Origin: Paenibacillus sp. 1001270B_150601_E10
Lineage (GTDB): Bacteria; Bacillota; Bacilli; Paenibacillales; Paenibacillaceae
Length of the DNA stretch: 64,000 nucleotides
NCBI RefSeq assembly: GCF_015558675.1
Contig: NZ_JADMOL010000001.1
Span: 779,765 to 843,764, forward strand
Direction: 5' to 3'
Below, one piece after another: positions 52,851 through 62,605 of the stretch (the first letter of the stretch is position 1; each line of letters opens with the position of its first letter). The position numbers were made by a program, and so were the translations under genes. The notes beneath the pieces are model-generated. The model was not told where the DNA came from and made no database searches. It saw only the letters and a program-made list of their open reading frames with translations.

Positions 52851-53297
52851 ATGAAATCAAACTCATTTTATCCCGTTATTCAAACGGAACAAGTAGCAAG
52901 CACGGCTGCGTTTTACACAGAACATTTTGGCTTTGAGGTTGTTTTTCAATCCGATTGGTACGTGAGTTTGAAAGCTCTTCAAGGCAGCGCTCCCTTTGAG
53001 CTCGCCATTTTGAACTTCAATCACGAGACGATCCCTGCACCTTTCCGCAAGAGTGCCAAAGGCTTCATTCTTAACTTTGAAGTTGACGACGTGAACGCAG
53101 CGTATGAACGGCTGATTGAACGTTCCAAGCTGCCTCTTCATCTGGAGCTGCGCGATGAGGAATTTGGGCAGAGACATTTCATGACGAGTGATCCGAACGG
53201 CGTGTTGATCGATGTTATCTCAATCATCCCCCCATCAGAAGCCTTTAGCCACCAATATCAAGAGGAAGTCTGGAAAGCTACTGACCCAAGCGTGTAA
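52851..53297 (+). CDS. VOC-family (glyoxalase/bleomycin-resistance fold) protein
   Basis: 148 residues with two beta-alpha-beta-beta-beta repeats: [20 protein letters not shown] in the first and [20 protein letters not shown] in the second; [19 protein letters not shown] is the typical last strand with the metal-site glutamate position replaced (VLIDVI). Members bind or modify small electrophiles and antibiotics. It is transcribed with the TetR gene and is probably induced by the same ligand. GGGAGGAT precedes the ATG. Confidence 0.82.
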   Translation: MKSNSFYPVIQTEQVASTAAFYTEHFGFEVVFQSDWYVSLKALQGSAPFELAILNFNHETIPAPFRKSAKGFILNFEVDDVNAAYERLIERSKLPLHLELRDEEFGQRHFMTSDPNGVLIDVISIIPPSEAFSHQYQEEVWKATDPSV

Positions 53298-53361
53298 TAA
53301 GCAGCTGGATGTCATTGCGATTCACATACAAAGCTGCAACAAGAATAGGAGCTATGAATCG

Positions 53362-53946
53362 ATGAGAAGAGATAAAGAAGCTGCAAATCGAACGATACAG
53401 CAGCTTTTACATATTGCTAGAAGTCATTTTACGGAATATGGATTTGTCGGAACCGCTTTAGAGGCAATTGTTCAAGAAGCCGATCTGACTCGAGGCGCAT
53501 TGTACCACCATTTCAGCAACAAGAAAGAGATGTTCCAAGTCGTGTTCGAAGCAATCCACCAGGAGGTTGCGGAACGAATAGAAACAGAGTCGGCCCAATG
53601 CCGCGATGAGTGGGAGCAGTTGAAGCTTGGGTGCCTTGCCTTCCTCACTGCTGCAGTGGAGCCGCAGAACAAACGCATTATGCTGATCGATGGCCCGTCT
53701 GTACTGGGCTGGGAGGCTTGGCGCTTAACGGATGAGACGCACTCGATGCGTTTGCTCCGAGAGCAGCTTCTCCTCATGGAGCAGAATGGTTCCTTAAAGC
53801 AGCTTCCTCTCGATGCAATGGTACATTTGATTTCCGGCGGACTTAACGAATTGGCTCTTTGGCTCGCCCTGCAGCCGAATCATGAGCAATCCATGAAGGA
53901 TTGCGAACAAGTCATTGCAACATACCTTGAAGCCATAAAGAAGTGA
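53362..53946 (+). CDS. TetR-family transcriptional regulator
   Basis: 194 residues from ATG 53362 (AGGAG ten bases upstream). Residues 10-60 carry the TetR helix-turn-helix: ARSHFTEYGFVGTALEAIVQ and EADLTRGALYHHFSNKKEMF. The ligand domain is unassigned. It follows the VOC gene by 64 bp and probably represses the pair through the palindrome at 52791. Confidence 0.9.
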   Translation: MRRDKEAANRTIQQLLHIARSHFTEYGFVGTALEAIVQEADLTRGALYHHFSNKKEMFQVVFEAIHQEVAERIETESAQCRDEWEQLKLGCLAFLTAAVEPQNKRIMLIDGPSVLGWEAWRLTDETHSMRLLREQLLLMEQNGSLKQLPLDAMVHLISGGLNELALWLALQPNHEQSMKDCEQVIATYLEAIKK

Positions 53947-54039
53947 ATTCAATCCTATCCTGACGATAGTCAAAGCATGAATGATCATGAATGCACACCG
54001 CATGAATGAAGATCCATGCTTGTACGCTGCTTACAACAT

Positions 54040-54080
54040 TAAAAAGGTATCGAAGAAGATTCCCGCTCCTCGATACCTTA
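54040..54080. terminator. Bidirectional terminator between TetR and khtT
   Basis: AAGGTATCGA / TCGATACCTT arms. The minus strand continues into five T, serving khtT; the plus strand runs into ATATTATC for tetR. Confidence 0.75.
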
Positions 54081-54178
54081 TATTATCTCAGCAATATTTA
54101 GAGCAAAGCACAATATCAACACTGTGTTGGCTCGATACCAATCTTTTTCCACTGCATCTCGCGCTCTTGCAGATATCT

Positions 54179-54667
54179 CTACCCGTTCACCAAGAGCTCT
54201 TTCAATGCTTTGATTTGCTTGCGCTCCCCTGCGATCACGAGAGTCATATCCGCCATCAGCTTCTCATTCGGCGAAGGATTAATCTTCTGACTAAGCTTCT
54301 CGACGATCGCCAGAATCGTTGCTCCTGTACGCTGACGCACCTGAAGCTCTGCAATCGATTGGTTGATGCATTTGTAATGCGACTCCACTTTGCACCATTC
54401 AATCACAAGCTCTTCTAGTGACACCTCCACCGTTTCAAGCGCCTTCGGCTTGTAGGTCATCCCTCCGACTATGGCTGCAAGCTGCCTCGCCTCTTCATCA
54501 TCAAGACTGACACCCGAAATAATCTCATCGGGATCCTCAGAATCAAAATGATACAGCTCTCTTCGCCCGTCATTATGAATAATAATGGCCAACTTCTCGC
54601 CTGTATTGGTCTCGATCTGGAACTTGCGTCCAACGCCCGGCAGATCGGATTCTCTAATCATCGTCAT
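54179..54667 (-). CDS. khtT: KhtT, regulatory TrkA-C subunit of a K+/H+ antiporter
   Basis: 162 residues from ATG 54667 (GGAGGA eight bases upstream; an ATG nine bases earlier overlaps the ribosome site). An N-terminal domain ([20 protein letters not shown], then DGRRELYHF) is followed by an RCK_C domain ([20 protein letters not shown], then [20 protein letters not shown]). This is the KhtT plan of Bacillus, where it gates KhtU in response to pH and cyclic di-AMP. It is 25 bp downstream of khtU. Confidence 0.92.
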   Translation of the reverse strand: MTMIRESDLPGVGRKFQIETNTGEKLAIIIHNDGRRELYHFDSEDPDEIISGVSLDDEEARQLAAIVGGMTYKPKALETVEVSLEELVIEWCKVESHYKCINQSIAELQVRQRTGATILAIVEKLSQKINPSPNEKLMADMTLVIAGERKQIKALKELLVNG

Positions 54668-54692
54668 GGTTAACATCCTCCATATCGAAAAA

Positions 54693-55907
54693 TCATTTAT
54701 TTCTAGCTAACTCCTTAGATTCGCTCCATCTAAAGATCTTATTGAGTACACGATAAATAGGCTTGGATTCTTTCGCGAGCAGCGGACCTGCAATCGCTAA
54801 TATCAGCACATATAAGGCAGAAAACGGCTTAAGCACAGGCATCAATCCAGCAGCCAAGCCCAGATTCGCTACAATAATCGTAAATTCTCCCCGAGCCATA
54901 ACGGTGAGTCCGATATTCAAGGAAGCCTTATGGGAAAGCCCAGCCTTACGGCCTGCTATCATACCCGAGATCACATTTCCAATGACCGTTAACAGGACAG
55001 CTGCGATCGCCATCCATGCAGCATCTCCAAGCGTGAGTGGATCAATGCTCAAGCCAAAGCTGAAGAAGAAGACAGCCCCGAAGAAATCCCGGAATGGGAC
55101 AACGAGCTGCTCAATTCTCTTGCTATGCTTCGTTTCGGATAGAGCAAGACCAAATAATAACGCTCCAATTGCTTCTGCGACGTGCAGATTTTCGGAGAAT
55201 CCAGAAACAAAGAATAAAAGAGAAAATACAACAATGATAAAGATTTCGTTCGATGTGATGTTCAATAGCTTATTCAGGATTGGTGTTCCTTTTCTAGCGA
55301 TTACAAGGAATAAGAGCATATACCCTAGCGAGATCCCTACTGAAAGTAGAATGCTTCCAACAGAAGTAGCGTCCCCAAACAGTAGTCCTGACATGACTGA
55401 CAAGAACAGCGCGAGGAAGAGATCATCGAACAGGATCATGCCAAGTATCAGCTCGGTCTCTGAGTTCCCCGTTCGCTTAAGATCAACCAATACCTTGGCT
55501 ACAATAGCCGTTGAAGACACAGACAGCATTCCTGCAATGATTAAGGTCTCGAATAAGGGAAGTCCTGACACGAATCCAAATAGAAGTCCTAATGAAAAGT
55601 TTAATAATACGTAAACCGTTCCGCCGAACACAATGTTCTTTCCAGATTTGACTAGCTTTGAGACCGAGAATTCCAACCCAATGTAGAAGAGGAGGAACAA
55701 GACCCCGATCCGGCCCAGAAAGGCAATGATCTCTTGACTTTCAATAAACTTCAAATCAATAATGCCAATAGTCGGCGCATGAGGCCCGACGGCCATTCCG
55801 AGAATAATGAGAAATGGTATGATCGAAAATTTCAGCTTGCCCGCGATTACGGATGCAATCGCCACCAACATCAGTGCCGTTCCAATCTCAAAGATGATAT
55901 GTTCCAT
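54693..55907 (-). CDS. khtU: KhtU, CPA2-family K+(Na+)/H+ antiporter
   Basis: About 404 residues from ATG 55907. Twelve or so hydrophobic segments; [20 protein letters not shown] and [18 protein letters not shown] are the CPA2/Kef signatures, and [17 protein letters not shown] carries the paired aspartates of the ion path. It exports K+ in exchange for H+ and works with KhtT encoded downstream. The ribosome site (AGGGG) is ten bases away. Confidence 0.92.
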   Translation of the reverse strand: MEHIIFEIGTALMLVAIASVIAGKLKFSIIPFLIILGMAVGPHAPTIGIIDLKFIESQEIIAFLGRIGVLFLLFYIGLEFSVSKLVKSGKNIVFGGTVYVLLNFSLGLLFGFVSGLPLFETLIIAGMLSVSSTAIVAKVLVDLKRTGNSETELILGMILFDDLFLALFLSVMSGLLFGDATSVGSILLSVGISLGYMLLFLVIARKGTPILNKLLNITSNEIFIIVVFSLLFFVSGFSENLHVAEAIGALLFGLALSETKHSKRIEQLVVPFRDFFGAVFFFSFGLSIDPLTLGDAAWMAIAAVLLTVIGNVISGMIAGRKAGLSHKASLNIGLTVMARGEFTIIVANLGLAAGLMPVLKPFSALYVLILAIAGPLLAKESKPIYRVLNKIFRWSESKELARNK

Positions 55908-56306
55908 ACAACGTGTACCCCTCCCTATGTTATAAACAGAGGCATCAGAGGACTTGGATATGAACAATAGACAACGTTTATGCTGCTGCAGGTAACACAA
56001 AACCAATAGCCTTTATCATCCGGAGTAACCTCAGCTACTATTGATATCACCCTGTTTAGCTGCCTCTGTATAGATGCGCCTCCTTTGATCCCGCTTGACA
56101 TTCTTCATATTTACCCCTTAAAAAATTGCATTTTCCAATTGAAATTGTTAGGATTCAGTATCAATAAAACGGCTGGCAATACATTCTGCAATCCTACCGA
56201 CCACATTTAGTAAAGCGCTTTCATTAATATTGCTATCCCTACCTGTTAGCAGACAGGCCTTTTCCTGAAAAATGACTTAGATACCTGGCGCCCGATCTTT
56301 TCTGTA

Positions 56307-56387
56307 CTATGGCTCATAATAAGTAGCATCTCCGTTTCCTTTGACACACCCTCCCGTCACTTGATTCACATGCATGTTTTTCTTCAT
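56307..56387 (-). CDS. Possible 26-residue peptide gene
   Basis: ATG at 56387 follows GGAGGG by nine bases and reads MKKNMHVNQVTGGCVKGNGD, ATYYEP, stop. An AGCCCC / GGGGCT hairpin lies just upstream (56413-56431). The surrounding 55908-56572 stretch has no other gene. The strong ribosome site is the main support; no family is known. Confidence 0.35.
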   Translation of the reverse strand: MKKNMHVNQVTGGCVKGNGDATYYEP

Positions 56388-56572
56388 TGAAACCAACCCT
56401 CCATATAATGAAATAGCCCCAATTAAGGGGCTTATTACCATCATAGCACACCCCTTACTAAAGTCCAGCTACATTAAATGGCTTTCTTTTGAAAATGCTA
56501 CCTTCTTCCTGTCACAAATCTTCCCCTTCACTCGTTCTATGTTCAGACCGAAACGAAGGATGTGACCATGAG

Positions 56573-57682
56573 ATGGAACAAGTAACCTGCATTGTACTCG
56601 GTGGCGGTTTTGCAGGCATTCATGCGATGAAAGCTATTCATCAAGCCTTTCATGAACAGAAAGATCGAATGGAGCTCAACTTGATCCTTATGGATAAGCT
56701 TGAAGCCCATGTTCGCAAGGTATTGCTGTTCCAGCCTGCAGCAAGTGGCGAACCCATTACCGTTCCGTGGAAGCAGCTTCTTCCTGAGGGAGTACGCTTT
56801 GTACAAGGCGCAGCCACGCACATCGATCATGAGCGAAAGCAGCTTCATTATCAGGATCAGAATGGAAATGAAAAGAAGCTACCATTTGATAAGCTGGTTG
56901 TGGCAGTAGGCAGCATGGCAGAGAAGCATGCTTCTGATCAAGGGGGCTTTTCATTAATAGATACGGACTCAGCTCGGGATATTCGAATAAAATGGATGGC
57001 TAACCTGGAGCAAGCCGCAAAGACATCGAACTCATTAGAAAAAAGACGGCTTATGTGCGCCGCCGTGGCTGGAGCTGGCATAACGGGTGTAGAAACAGCT
57101 GCGGAGCTCGCTCATGCCATGAAGGCTGAGTCGTTACGAATAGGGCTTGATCCCCATGATGTTCAGGTGCATTTATTCAATGCGAAAGCTCGTTTATTTC
57201 AAGAGGGTCCCGTCAAAGTCTCTCATAAGATAGAACGCACCCTTGCTGCGTGTGGGGTGACTGTTCATCATCAATGTAAGGCGCTGTATGAAAAGGACGG
57301 ACTATTGAACGTATCCTCTAGAAAAAGTCTACCGGTTGGACTGACGATATGGACGTTAGGACTGAAGCCTAATCCGATCCTTCTCCAACTCTCCCTTCCG
57401 CTTACAAAGGACGAACAGGTGAAGGTGGATGCCAGTTACCGAGTAAATGGAAGGCCAAATATCTACAGCATAGGTGACTGCGCACATATTGTTGATCCTA
57501 TAACGGGTATAGCAGATGGAATGACTTGCAAAGAGGCAATCCCACAGGCTCAGCGTCTAGGCTCCGTTCTTTATGCCGATATGACCGGAGGAACGGCACC
57601 ACAGCATAAAAATGTCATTACCTCGTTTACGATTGGACTAGGTCCAGACCGTGGAAATGTGGACACGCAAATGGGGGCTTGA
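56573..57682 (+). CDS. NDH-2-like FAD-dependent oxidoreductase, apparently frameshifted at its C terminus
   Basis: 369 residues to the first stop. CIVLGGGFAGIHAMKAI is the FAD-binding loop, VAGAGITGVETAAELA the NADH-binding loop, and INYSIGDCAH-like IYSIGDCAHIVDP the late FAD contact. The frame ends MGA-stop, but deleting one G from the GGGGG run at 57673-57677 gives MGLDMIVTGKLAYRIKVYLW, NYASLLRG and a stop at 57758, which matches the usual membrane-associated C terminus. So the sequence may hold a one-base error or a true mutation. Located 112 bp before an ECF41 sigma gene, a known pairing for flavin oxidoreductases. Confidence 0.85.
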   Translation: MEQVTCIVLGGGFAGIHAMKAIHQAFHEQKDRMELNLILMDKLEAHVRKVLLFQPAASGEPITVPWKQLLPEGVRFVQGAATHIDHERKQLHYQDQNGNEKKLPFDKLVVAVGSMAEKHASDQGGFSLIDTDSARDIRIKWMANLEQAAKTSNSLEKRRLMCAAVAGAGITGVETAAELAHAMKAESLRIGLDPHDVQVHLFNAKARLFQEGPVKVSHKIERTLAACGVTVHHQCKALYEKDGLLNVSSRKSLPVGLTIWTLGLKPNPILLQLSLPLTKDEQVKVDASYRVNGRPNIYSIGDCAHIVDPITGIADGMTCKEAIPQAQRLGSVLYADMTGGTAPQHKNVITSFTIGLGPDRGNVDTQMGA

Positions 57683-57794
57683 TATGATCGTTACGGGTAA
57701 GCTCGCCTATAGAATCAAAGTTTACCTTTGGAATTATGCAAGCCTGCTTCGTGGTTGAATCCCTGCGTTCATCTAGAAGGTTGGAGGTTGTACG

Positions 57795-58649
57795 ATGATT
57801 GACTGGTATAAACAGTACAAGGGGCTTTTATTTCGACTTGCCTATCAATTAACGGGATCAGTCGCGGATGCAGAGGACGCCGTACAGGATGTATTTGTCA
57901 AGCTGCATCATGTGGATACCAATCGGATCACGGAACCGAAAGCATATCTATGTAAAATGGTAACGAATCGCTGTATGGATCACCTGAAGTCAGCGAAGCA
58001 TCGCCGTGAGCAGTATGTTGGACCGTGGCTGCCCGAGCCCCTGTCACTATTAGCTCAAGACGATTATGAGGGGATCATTCAACAAGACCTGCTCTCCTAT
58101 GCCATGCTTGTCTTGCTGGAGAGGCTAACGCCATCTGAGCGAATCGTCTTCGTGCTTCGTGAGGCCTTGTGCTTTGATTATCCCGTGATCGCACAGCTTA
58201 CGAACAAGAGCGAAACGAATTGCCGGAAGCTGATGAGCCGTGCTAAAGCGAAGATGGGGGTTTCAGAAGAAGACCTTCACCATCGTGAGCTGCAGGATGA
58301 AGAATGGATGCAGCAATTTATTCTATCCCTAACAAAGGGTCAGGTAGACAACGTTGTCTCGTTGCTGGCTGAGGATGTTGTACTTATCTCTGACGGAGGC
58401 GGAAAAGTATCTGCTGCCTTACGGCCAATTCGCACCAGAGACTTTGTGTCCCGCTTCCTGTTTGGCATTATACGCAAATACAATGCCAATAACGCTTCAC
58501 TTGAGGTTACAACCCACAATGGGGAATGCTGCATCGTGTTTCGAGAGCATGATCAGATAGCGAGTGTATACTTTTTGCATGTCAGCAATGGGAAGATTCA
58601 AAATATTTATATTATGCGCAACCCTGACAAACTTGCCCATCTAACATGA
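57795..58649 (+). CDS. sigJ: ECF41-type sigma factor (SigJ) with SnoaL-like C-terminal domain
   Basis: 284 residues. Sigma regions 2 (LAYQLTGSVADAEDAVQDVF) and 4 (LERLTPSERIVFVLREALCF, then KSETNCRKLMSRAKAKM) are joined by the WLPEPL motif. The fused C-terminal SnoaL-like domain carries DGGGKVSAALRPI and ends NPDKLAHLT; DGGGK and NPDKL are ECF41 hallmarks through which the domain controls the sigma activity in place of an anti-sigma factor. GGAGGT lies six bases before the ATG. Its target is probably the upstream oxidoreductase, as usual for ECF41. Confidence 0.92.
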   Translation: MIDWYKQYKGLLFRLAYQLTGSVADAEDAVQDVFVKLHHVDTNRITEPKAYLCKMVTNRCMDHLKSAKHRREQYVGPWLPEPLSLLAQDDYEGIIQQDLLSYAMLVLLERLTPSERIVFVLREALCFDYPVIAQLTNKSETNCRKLMSRAKAKMGVSEEDLHHRELQDEEWMQQFILSLTKGQVDNVVSLLAEDVVLISDGGGKVSAALRPIRTRDFVSRFLFGIIRKYNANNASLEVTTHNGECCIVFREHDQIASVYFLHVSNGKIQNIYIMRNPDKLAHLT

Positions 58650-58684
58650 ATCAGAGCCGAACATTTTCCGGGAAATATCCATGA

Positions 58685-58711
58685 TAAAAAGGTAGGGTTA
58701 ATCCCTACCTT
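58685..58711 (-). terminator. Bidirectional terminator
   Basis: AAGGTAGGG / CCCTACCTT arms with a five-base loop; the minus strand continues into five T after the gene ending at 58715. Confidence 0.8.
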
Positions 58712-58714
58712 ATG

Positions 58715-59317
58715 TTAATCCTCGAGATAAATTCTTTTAAGTTCAGAGAACATGGATAGCTTTCTTCCTGAATTTACTCCTGAAAAATCATCAGGATCCG
58801 TTCCATCGAGATTGAATTTACCTGATTGCATATTTATGATGCTGTATTGACCGGATGTGTTTTTGCTCAAAAATATGATGTATTGACTGCCTTTTTTCAT
58901 TGCTGTGTAACCTGCAAGTGCATATCTTTCCTTACCTTTTAACGTTTGTTTGACACCGATAGGTTCAATCACTTTAAGATCAACAGCATCCTCTTCTGGC
59001 CCTTTTAACACCTTCTCAACATGAATCCCTGTACGTGTGACAATATACTCCATTATGCTTGTAGGACGCCCATCCATAAGGATCTCACGCTCTTTCAAAA
59101 GTACCTCGCGATCTTCAAAGTCTCTAATCGGACTTCCAATGACAACGAATTCTGCACCTCCAAATAATCCTTGTGCCGTAGTATATTCTTTATATTCCGA
59201 TATGGAAAAGACATCACGAACAGAATGATAAATAGCAAAATAATAGTAGCCTCCCGCTGTCGCAAGAATTAAAGCAAGTGCGATTGAAATAATAGTGCTC
59301 TTCTTTTTTAAAAGCAT
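58715..59317 (-). CDS. Membrane-anchored extracellular protein of unknown function
   Basis: 200 residues with one N-terminal membrane helix (IISIALALILATAGGYYYFA). The outer part includes GGAEFVVIGSPIRDFEDREV, a stretch like that of secreted proteins with a small OB-like or beta-sandwich domain, and HVEKVLKGPEEDAVDLKVIE. Similar proteins are common in Bacillus and Paenibacillus but I can name no function. AGGAGG precedes the ATG. It stands alone with its own terminator. Confidence 0.65.
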   Translation of the reverse strand: MLLKKKSTIISIALALILATAGGYYYFAIYHSVRDVFSISEYKEYTTAQGLFGGAEFVVIGSPIRDFEDREVLLKEREILMDGRPTSIMEYIVTRTGIHVEKVLKGPEEDAVDLKVIEPIGVKQTLKGKERYALAGYTAMKKGSQYIIFLSKNTSGQYSIINMQSGKFNLDGTDPDDFSGVNSGRKLSMFSELKRIYLED

Positions 59318-59719
59318 CGGTCAATCCTCCTATATTTTACTTTGGAATTTCACTGAATGAGGTCCTAATCAGAAGACGTTAGGACTGTTGTGGTCTAGCA
59401 CTTGTTTCCTTCTTAAGAGTTCCGCTATTGAGAACGTAGTTGCACAAAGCTATTTGCGTGGAGATTAAAAGGCTGTAATTTTCAGCGTGCAGATCATACA
59501 GTGGTCTTAAATTGGTTAATTCGAGTCGTTATTAAGGATTGTCTTCTCTATTTTCAATTATTTTCAGCATATTCCTGCTTATCGGCAAACATGTTCGTCC
59601 TGAGACATACTCTATAAATAACGAAAAGAAAGTAAGCGTTATTGAAAGAAAAAGAGAATATATACTTTATTTTGCTTACATTTTTCAAATATCCTATCGA
59701 TTTAGACGGTATTTGCACG
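59318..59719. other. Gene-free stretch
   Basis: About 400 bp with no frame carrying a start and ribosome site. AT-rich toward its right end, leading into the tRNA-Lys promoter. Confidence 0.5.
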
Positions 59720-59748
59720 TTTACACAAGCTTATAATCGGACTATAAT
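59720..59748 (+). promoter_or_regulatory. Sigma-A-type promoter of tRNA-Lys
   Basis: TTTACA (-35), 17 bp, TATAAT (-10), 78 bp before the tRNA. Confidence 0.75.
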
Positions 59749-59825
59749 AATCCCATAAGCGATGCACGATACCTTACATTGAAGGTTAGGCATGAGAGCG
59801 AACGTTCTCACTCGAAGCTGAATAT

Positions 59826-59901
59826 GGGTTCTTAGCTCAGTTGGTAGAGCAGTTGACTCTTAATCATCAGGTCGAGGGTTCGAACCCCTCAGAACCCACC
59901 A
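59826..59901 (+). tRNA. tRNA-Lys (anticodon CTT)
   Basis: 76 bases with encoded CCA. Acceptor GGGTTCT / AGAACCC, D arm GCTCAGTTGGTAGAGC, anticodon loop CTCTTAA (CTT), T arm GAGGGTTCGAACCCCTC. It reads AAG. A promoter and terminator flank it, so it is a single-gene unit. Confidence 0.97.
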
Positions 59902-59916
59902 TATTTAACAACCAAG

Positions 59917-59938
59917 ACGGCAGAGATGCCGTTTTTTT
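59917..59938 (+). terminator. Intrinsic terminator of tRNA-Lys
   Basis: ACGGCA-GAGA-TGCCGT then seven T, 16 bp after the CCA end. Confidence 0.9.
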
Positions 59939-59944
59939 GTTGTC

Positions 59945-60282
59945 TTTTATATTCCCTCCTATCCCGATGCATTGGGATGACTGCATTGGTTCGGCTAATT
60001 GCTGTATTTTTTCATCGTCTGATTTCCAATCTTGAAAAGTCTTTGAATGGAGTTCTTCAAGTTTGCTGCCATCTGGAGACCAATACCCACCGTCCAGCTG
60101 TTACCCTTAATCTAGCTAAACGAAAAGATATGCTTCTTTGTAAACGATTATTCTGACCCTTACATCTTACTGATACGATTAAAAACACCCTCCTTCAAAA
60201 CAATGTTGCATACTCTTTAATAACTTACGAGCGATTTATCCCATTCTTAATGTCCGCATCCCTTTTACAATAAAAAAGAATC
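59945..60282. other. Gene-free stretch with a possible coding relic
   Basis: No complete gene. On the minus strand around 59960-60100 one frame is open and reads LDGGYWSPDGSKLEELHSKT and FQDWKSDDEKIQQLAEP but has no start codon or ribosome site; it may be the remains of a lost gene. Confidence 0.35.
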
Positions 60283-60382
60283 ATTCAAAACAAACCGCGG
60301 TAGGTCGCCTCAAGCAAGCTGATTGACCCAGCTTTTTCGAAGCGTACTACCGCGAATTTGCATTCCATATCCAATGGATGAT

Positions 60383-60742
60383 TTACCAGCCGGACACCTT
60401 TCCCGCTCCTGATCGAGAGGTGCCATCCGCCATCTCCTCCATCGTTATTCCGATGGCTCCCCAGTTCCATTCGAGCGATGCCTCGAATAGAACCGTCCGT
60501 TCCTGTGTAAAGCTCTCCGGATCAATCAGTCCCTGCTTATACAGCTTATGAAAATAGGCCGTTGCTTCCTTGAATTCAGGCTCATCGGCCTTGCCGTTCT
60601 TGTTTGGATCCTTCGTCTTGAACGCAAGCAGCGCCTCTTCGAACTCATCAACTGTAGTCGGCACTGCCATGCCAAGCTCATCGAGCCATTTTTATTGATG
60701 AACAGCACATCGTTAAGCGCAAGGTATTCCTCTTTCTCTATT
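60383..60742 (-). pseudogene. Fragment of an extracellular solute-binding protein (sugar ABC type)
   Basis: Reading minus, LNDVLFIN, a one-base frameshift at AAAAA near 60697, then KWLDELGMAVPTTVDEFEEA, DPNKNGKADEPEFKEATAYF and LYKQGLIDPESF match the central part of lipoprotein solute-binding proteins (LplA-like). After QGLIDPESFTQ the sequence jumps to WNWGAIGITMEEM, with the intervening part missing. Both ends are lost, so it is an inactive remnant. Confidence 0.75.
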
Positions 60743-60755
60743 TTTTAAAACACAA

Positions 60756-60810
60756 AAAATACCGTTGTGCATAAACACACCTAAGTGTCTTCTGCCTTCA
60801 ACGGTATTTT
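60756..60810. terminator. Hairpin with AT-rich arms
   Basis: AAAATACCGTTG / CAACGGTATTTT 12-bp arms around a 31-base loop. Lies between the solute-binding-protein relic and the DinB gene; it may be a terminator left from a former gene or serve DinB on the minus strand. Confidence 0.55.
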
Positions 60811-60958
60811 AGCCAATTTTAGGATTGTTATATTTTCAATTGGCACCTGATTGCCGATATATGTCTTGTTTTCACAATGCGTAAGCATTTGTACATCACT
60901 GGTTGTATGTAACGGTAAGCTTTAACTCACTTCAACTTGATAATCGGTTATGATAAGA

Positions 60959-61462
60959 TTACATTTTCGGGGCTTCCATGCCAAAGTTAGCCCATTCTTC
61001 TTTGGATGGGCCATAAATGCCTGGAACGCTTAATCCAGCTTGCCGCATAAGAACCGTCAGCTGTCCCCGATGGTGGCTTTGATGCAGAATCAAAAACAGC
61101 AAAAGAGACCCATTCGGTATTTTCCGACCTAAAAAATCGATTTCCTCAGCTAAGGTACTGTCACTCCATTGCGTTTTAACAGCTTTGACGAAGGCATCAC
61201 TGGCTTGCTGATAGCTGTTCGCGATAAACGATGCCGAATCAGGAACAGGCCAATCTTCGACTGGCGCTTCAAACGTCAAATTTGTATTCGATGCAATAAT
61301 GCGAATAGCGGCTACGCTATGCCACGCAATACGTCCTAAAGTCCAGTTCTGCGAAGTGATTTCCTGCTTAAGCGACTCATCTGTTAAATGGTTCAGTATA
61401 CGTTGTGTAGCATCAGCTTCGTAATCCCAAGATGCTAAAAAATGATCTACGGTTTGGAACAT
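60959..61462 (-). CDS. DinB-family four-helix protein
   Basis: 167 residues. The three metal-ligand histidines of the DinB/YfiT fold are visible: GRIAWHSVA in helix 2 and LHQSHHRGQLTVLMRQAG in helix 4. Family members are metal-binding thiol-dependent transferases (bacillithiol S-transferases). AGGAGG lies seven bases before the ATG. The WYL regulator gene diverges from it by about 100 bp and likely controls it. Confidence 0.9.
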   Translation of the reverse strand: MFQTVDHFLASWDYEADATQRILNHLTDESLKQEITSQNWTLGRIAWHSVAAIRIIASNTNLTFEAPVEDWPVPDSASFIANSYQQASDAFVKAVKTQWSDSTLAEEIDFLGRKIPNGSLLLFLILHQSHHRGQLTVLMRQAGLSVPGIYGPSKEEWANFGMEAPKM

Positions 61463-61565
61463 ACAAAAACCTCCTGAGCGTTTTTTATAATCATTTCGCC
61501 AATCGCATGGATCATCCTTCCATATATTTTAAAAAATATGTAACGAACACATGAGAGGAACGCTT

Positions 61566-62555
61566 ATGTCTAAAATGGATAATATGATGGCCATTCTATG
61601 GATGCTGCATTCAGGCAGAAGAGTGACCGCAAAGCAAATCTCTGAAAAGCTGGAAATGAATATAAGGACGGTGTACCGTTATATCGACGCGCTTTCTGCC
61701 AGCGGTGTACCGATTATAGCTGATGCAGGTCATCACGGTGGATATTCCCTGTTGAATCATTTTATTGAGAGCCCACTTCTCTTTGATGTTGATGAGAAAA
61801 CGGCTTTGCTTCAAGCTGCTGATTTTGCAAGAAAAGCGGGGTATTTTTCCGAGGAAGCACTAAATCGCGCAGTGTCAAAGCTAACCTTGCACTCCAATCA
61901 AGAGCAGGAAAAGAGGATAACGGAACATTTAGAAGGGCTAGAAGTACTGAGTCCAATTGGACAATCTCCTACGGAGCCATTATTGAAGGAATTGGAGCAA
62001 GGCATCCTTAACGGCACATCTGTAGAAATGATGTACCATACAAGACGCGAAGAGCAGCCGAAGCGCAGAATTGTTGACCCATACGGAATTATATATTGGA
62101 AGCATAACTGGTATGTTATTGCATTTTGTCAGCAAAGGCATGATATCCGCAGTTTTAGAGCAGATCGAATCAGCCGTATTCTTCATACAGAGATGACCTT
62201 TAAGCGTCCAGAGCCATTTTCAGCAGGTCAGTTTTTTATGAACAGCCTGCTGCCGGAGGTACAGGACAAAGAAGCGCTAATCCCTTTCGTTCTCGGAGGC
62301 AAGACAAGTGCATTGGATAACTTGTGCCAGCATTGGTTTTTAGGACATCATGTGAAAGAACGGACTTCAAAGACCGTCACTTTTTTAATAGAGGAAGCAG
62401 CGTTGCTTACCTATGTACCCTATTTGTTGCTGCCTTACGGCAAATCGGTTCAAGTCATTGAACCGCAAAGTCTGAAGCAAAAAATGATTGAAGTCCTCTA
62501 TGAGCTCATTCAATATTATCAAGTTGAAAACTTTACTGACGGAAGATGTCAGTGA
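61566..62555 (+). CDS. WYL-domain regulator (YafY family)
   Basis: 329 residues from ATG 61566 (AGAGGA six bases upstream). N-terminal HTH_11 winged helix: VTAKQISEKLEMNIRTVYRY, then IDALSASGVPIIADAGHHGG. WYL domain at about 145-215: VEMMYHTRREEQPKRRIVDP, WKHNWYVIAFCQ, RSFRADRISRI. WYL domains bind nucleic acid or nucleotide ligands and switch the regulator. Divergent from DinB and upstream of a DJ-1-like gene, its likely targets. Confidence 0.9.
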   Translation: MSKMDNMMAILWMLHSGRRVTAKQISEKLEMNIRTVYRYIDALSASGVPIIADAGHHGGYSLLNHFIESPLLFDVDEKTALLQAADFARKAGYFSEEALNRAVSKLTLHSNQEQEKRITEHLEGLEVLSPIGQSPTEPLLKELEQGILNGTSVEMMYHTRREEQPKRRIVDPYGIIYWKHNWYVIAFCQQRHDIRSFRADRISRILHTEMTFKRPEPFSAGQFFMNSLLPEVQDKEALIPFVLGGKTSALDNLCQHWFLGHHVKERTSKTVTFLIEEAALLTYVPYLLLPYGKSVQVIEPQSLKQKMIEVLYELIQYYQVENFTDGRCQ

Positions 62556-62564
62556 AGTTTTTTT
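62529..62564 (+). terminator. Intrinsic terminator overlapping the end of the WYL gene
   Basis: ACTTTACTGAC / GTCAGTGAAGT arms then seven T. Confidence 0.8.
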
Positions 62565-62605
62565 ATGATGGACATATCGATCAATAAGCGACAAAAGGAG
62601 TGTAC

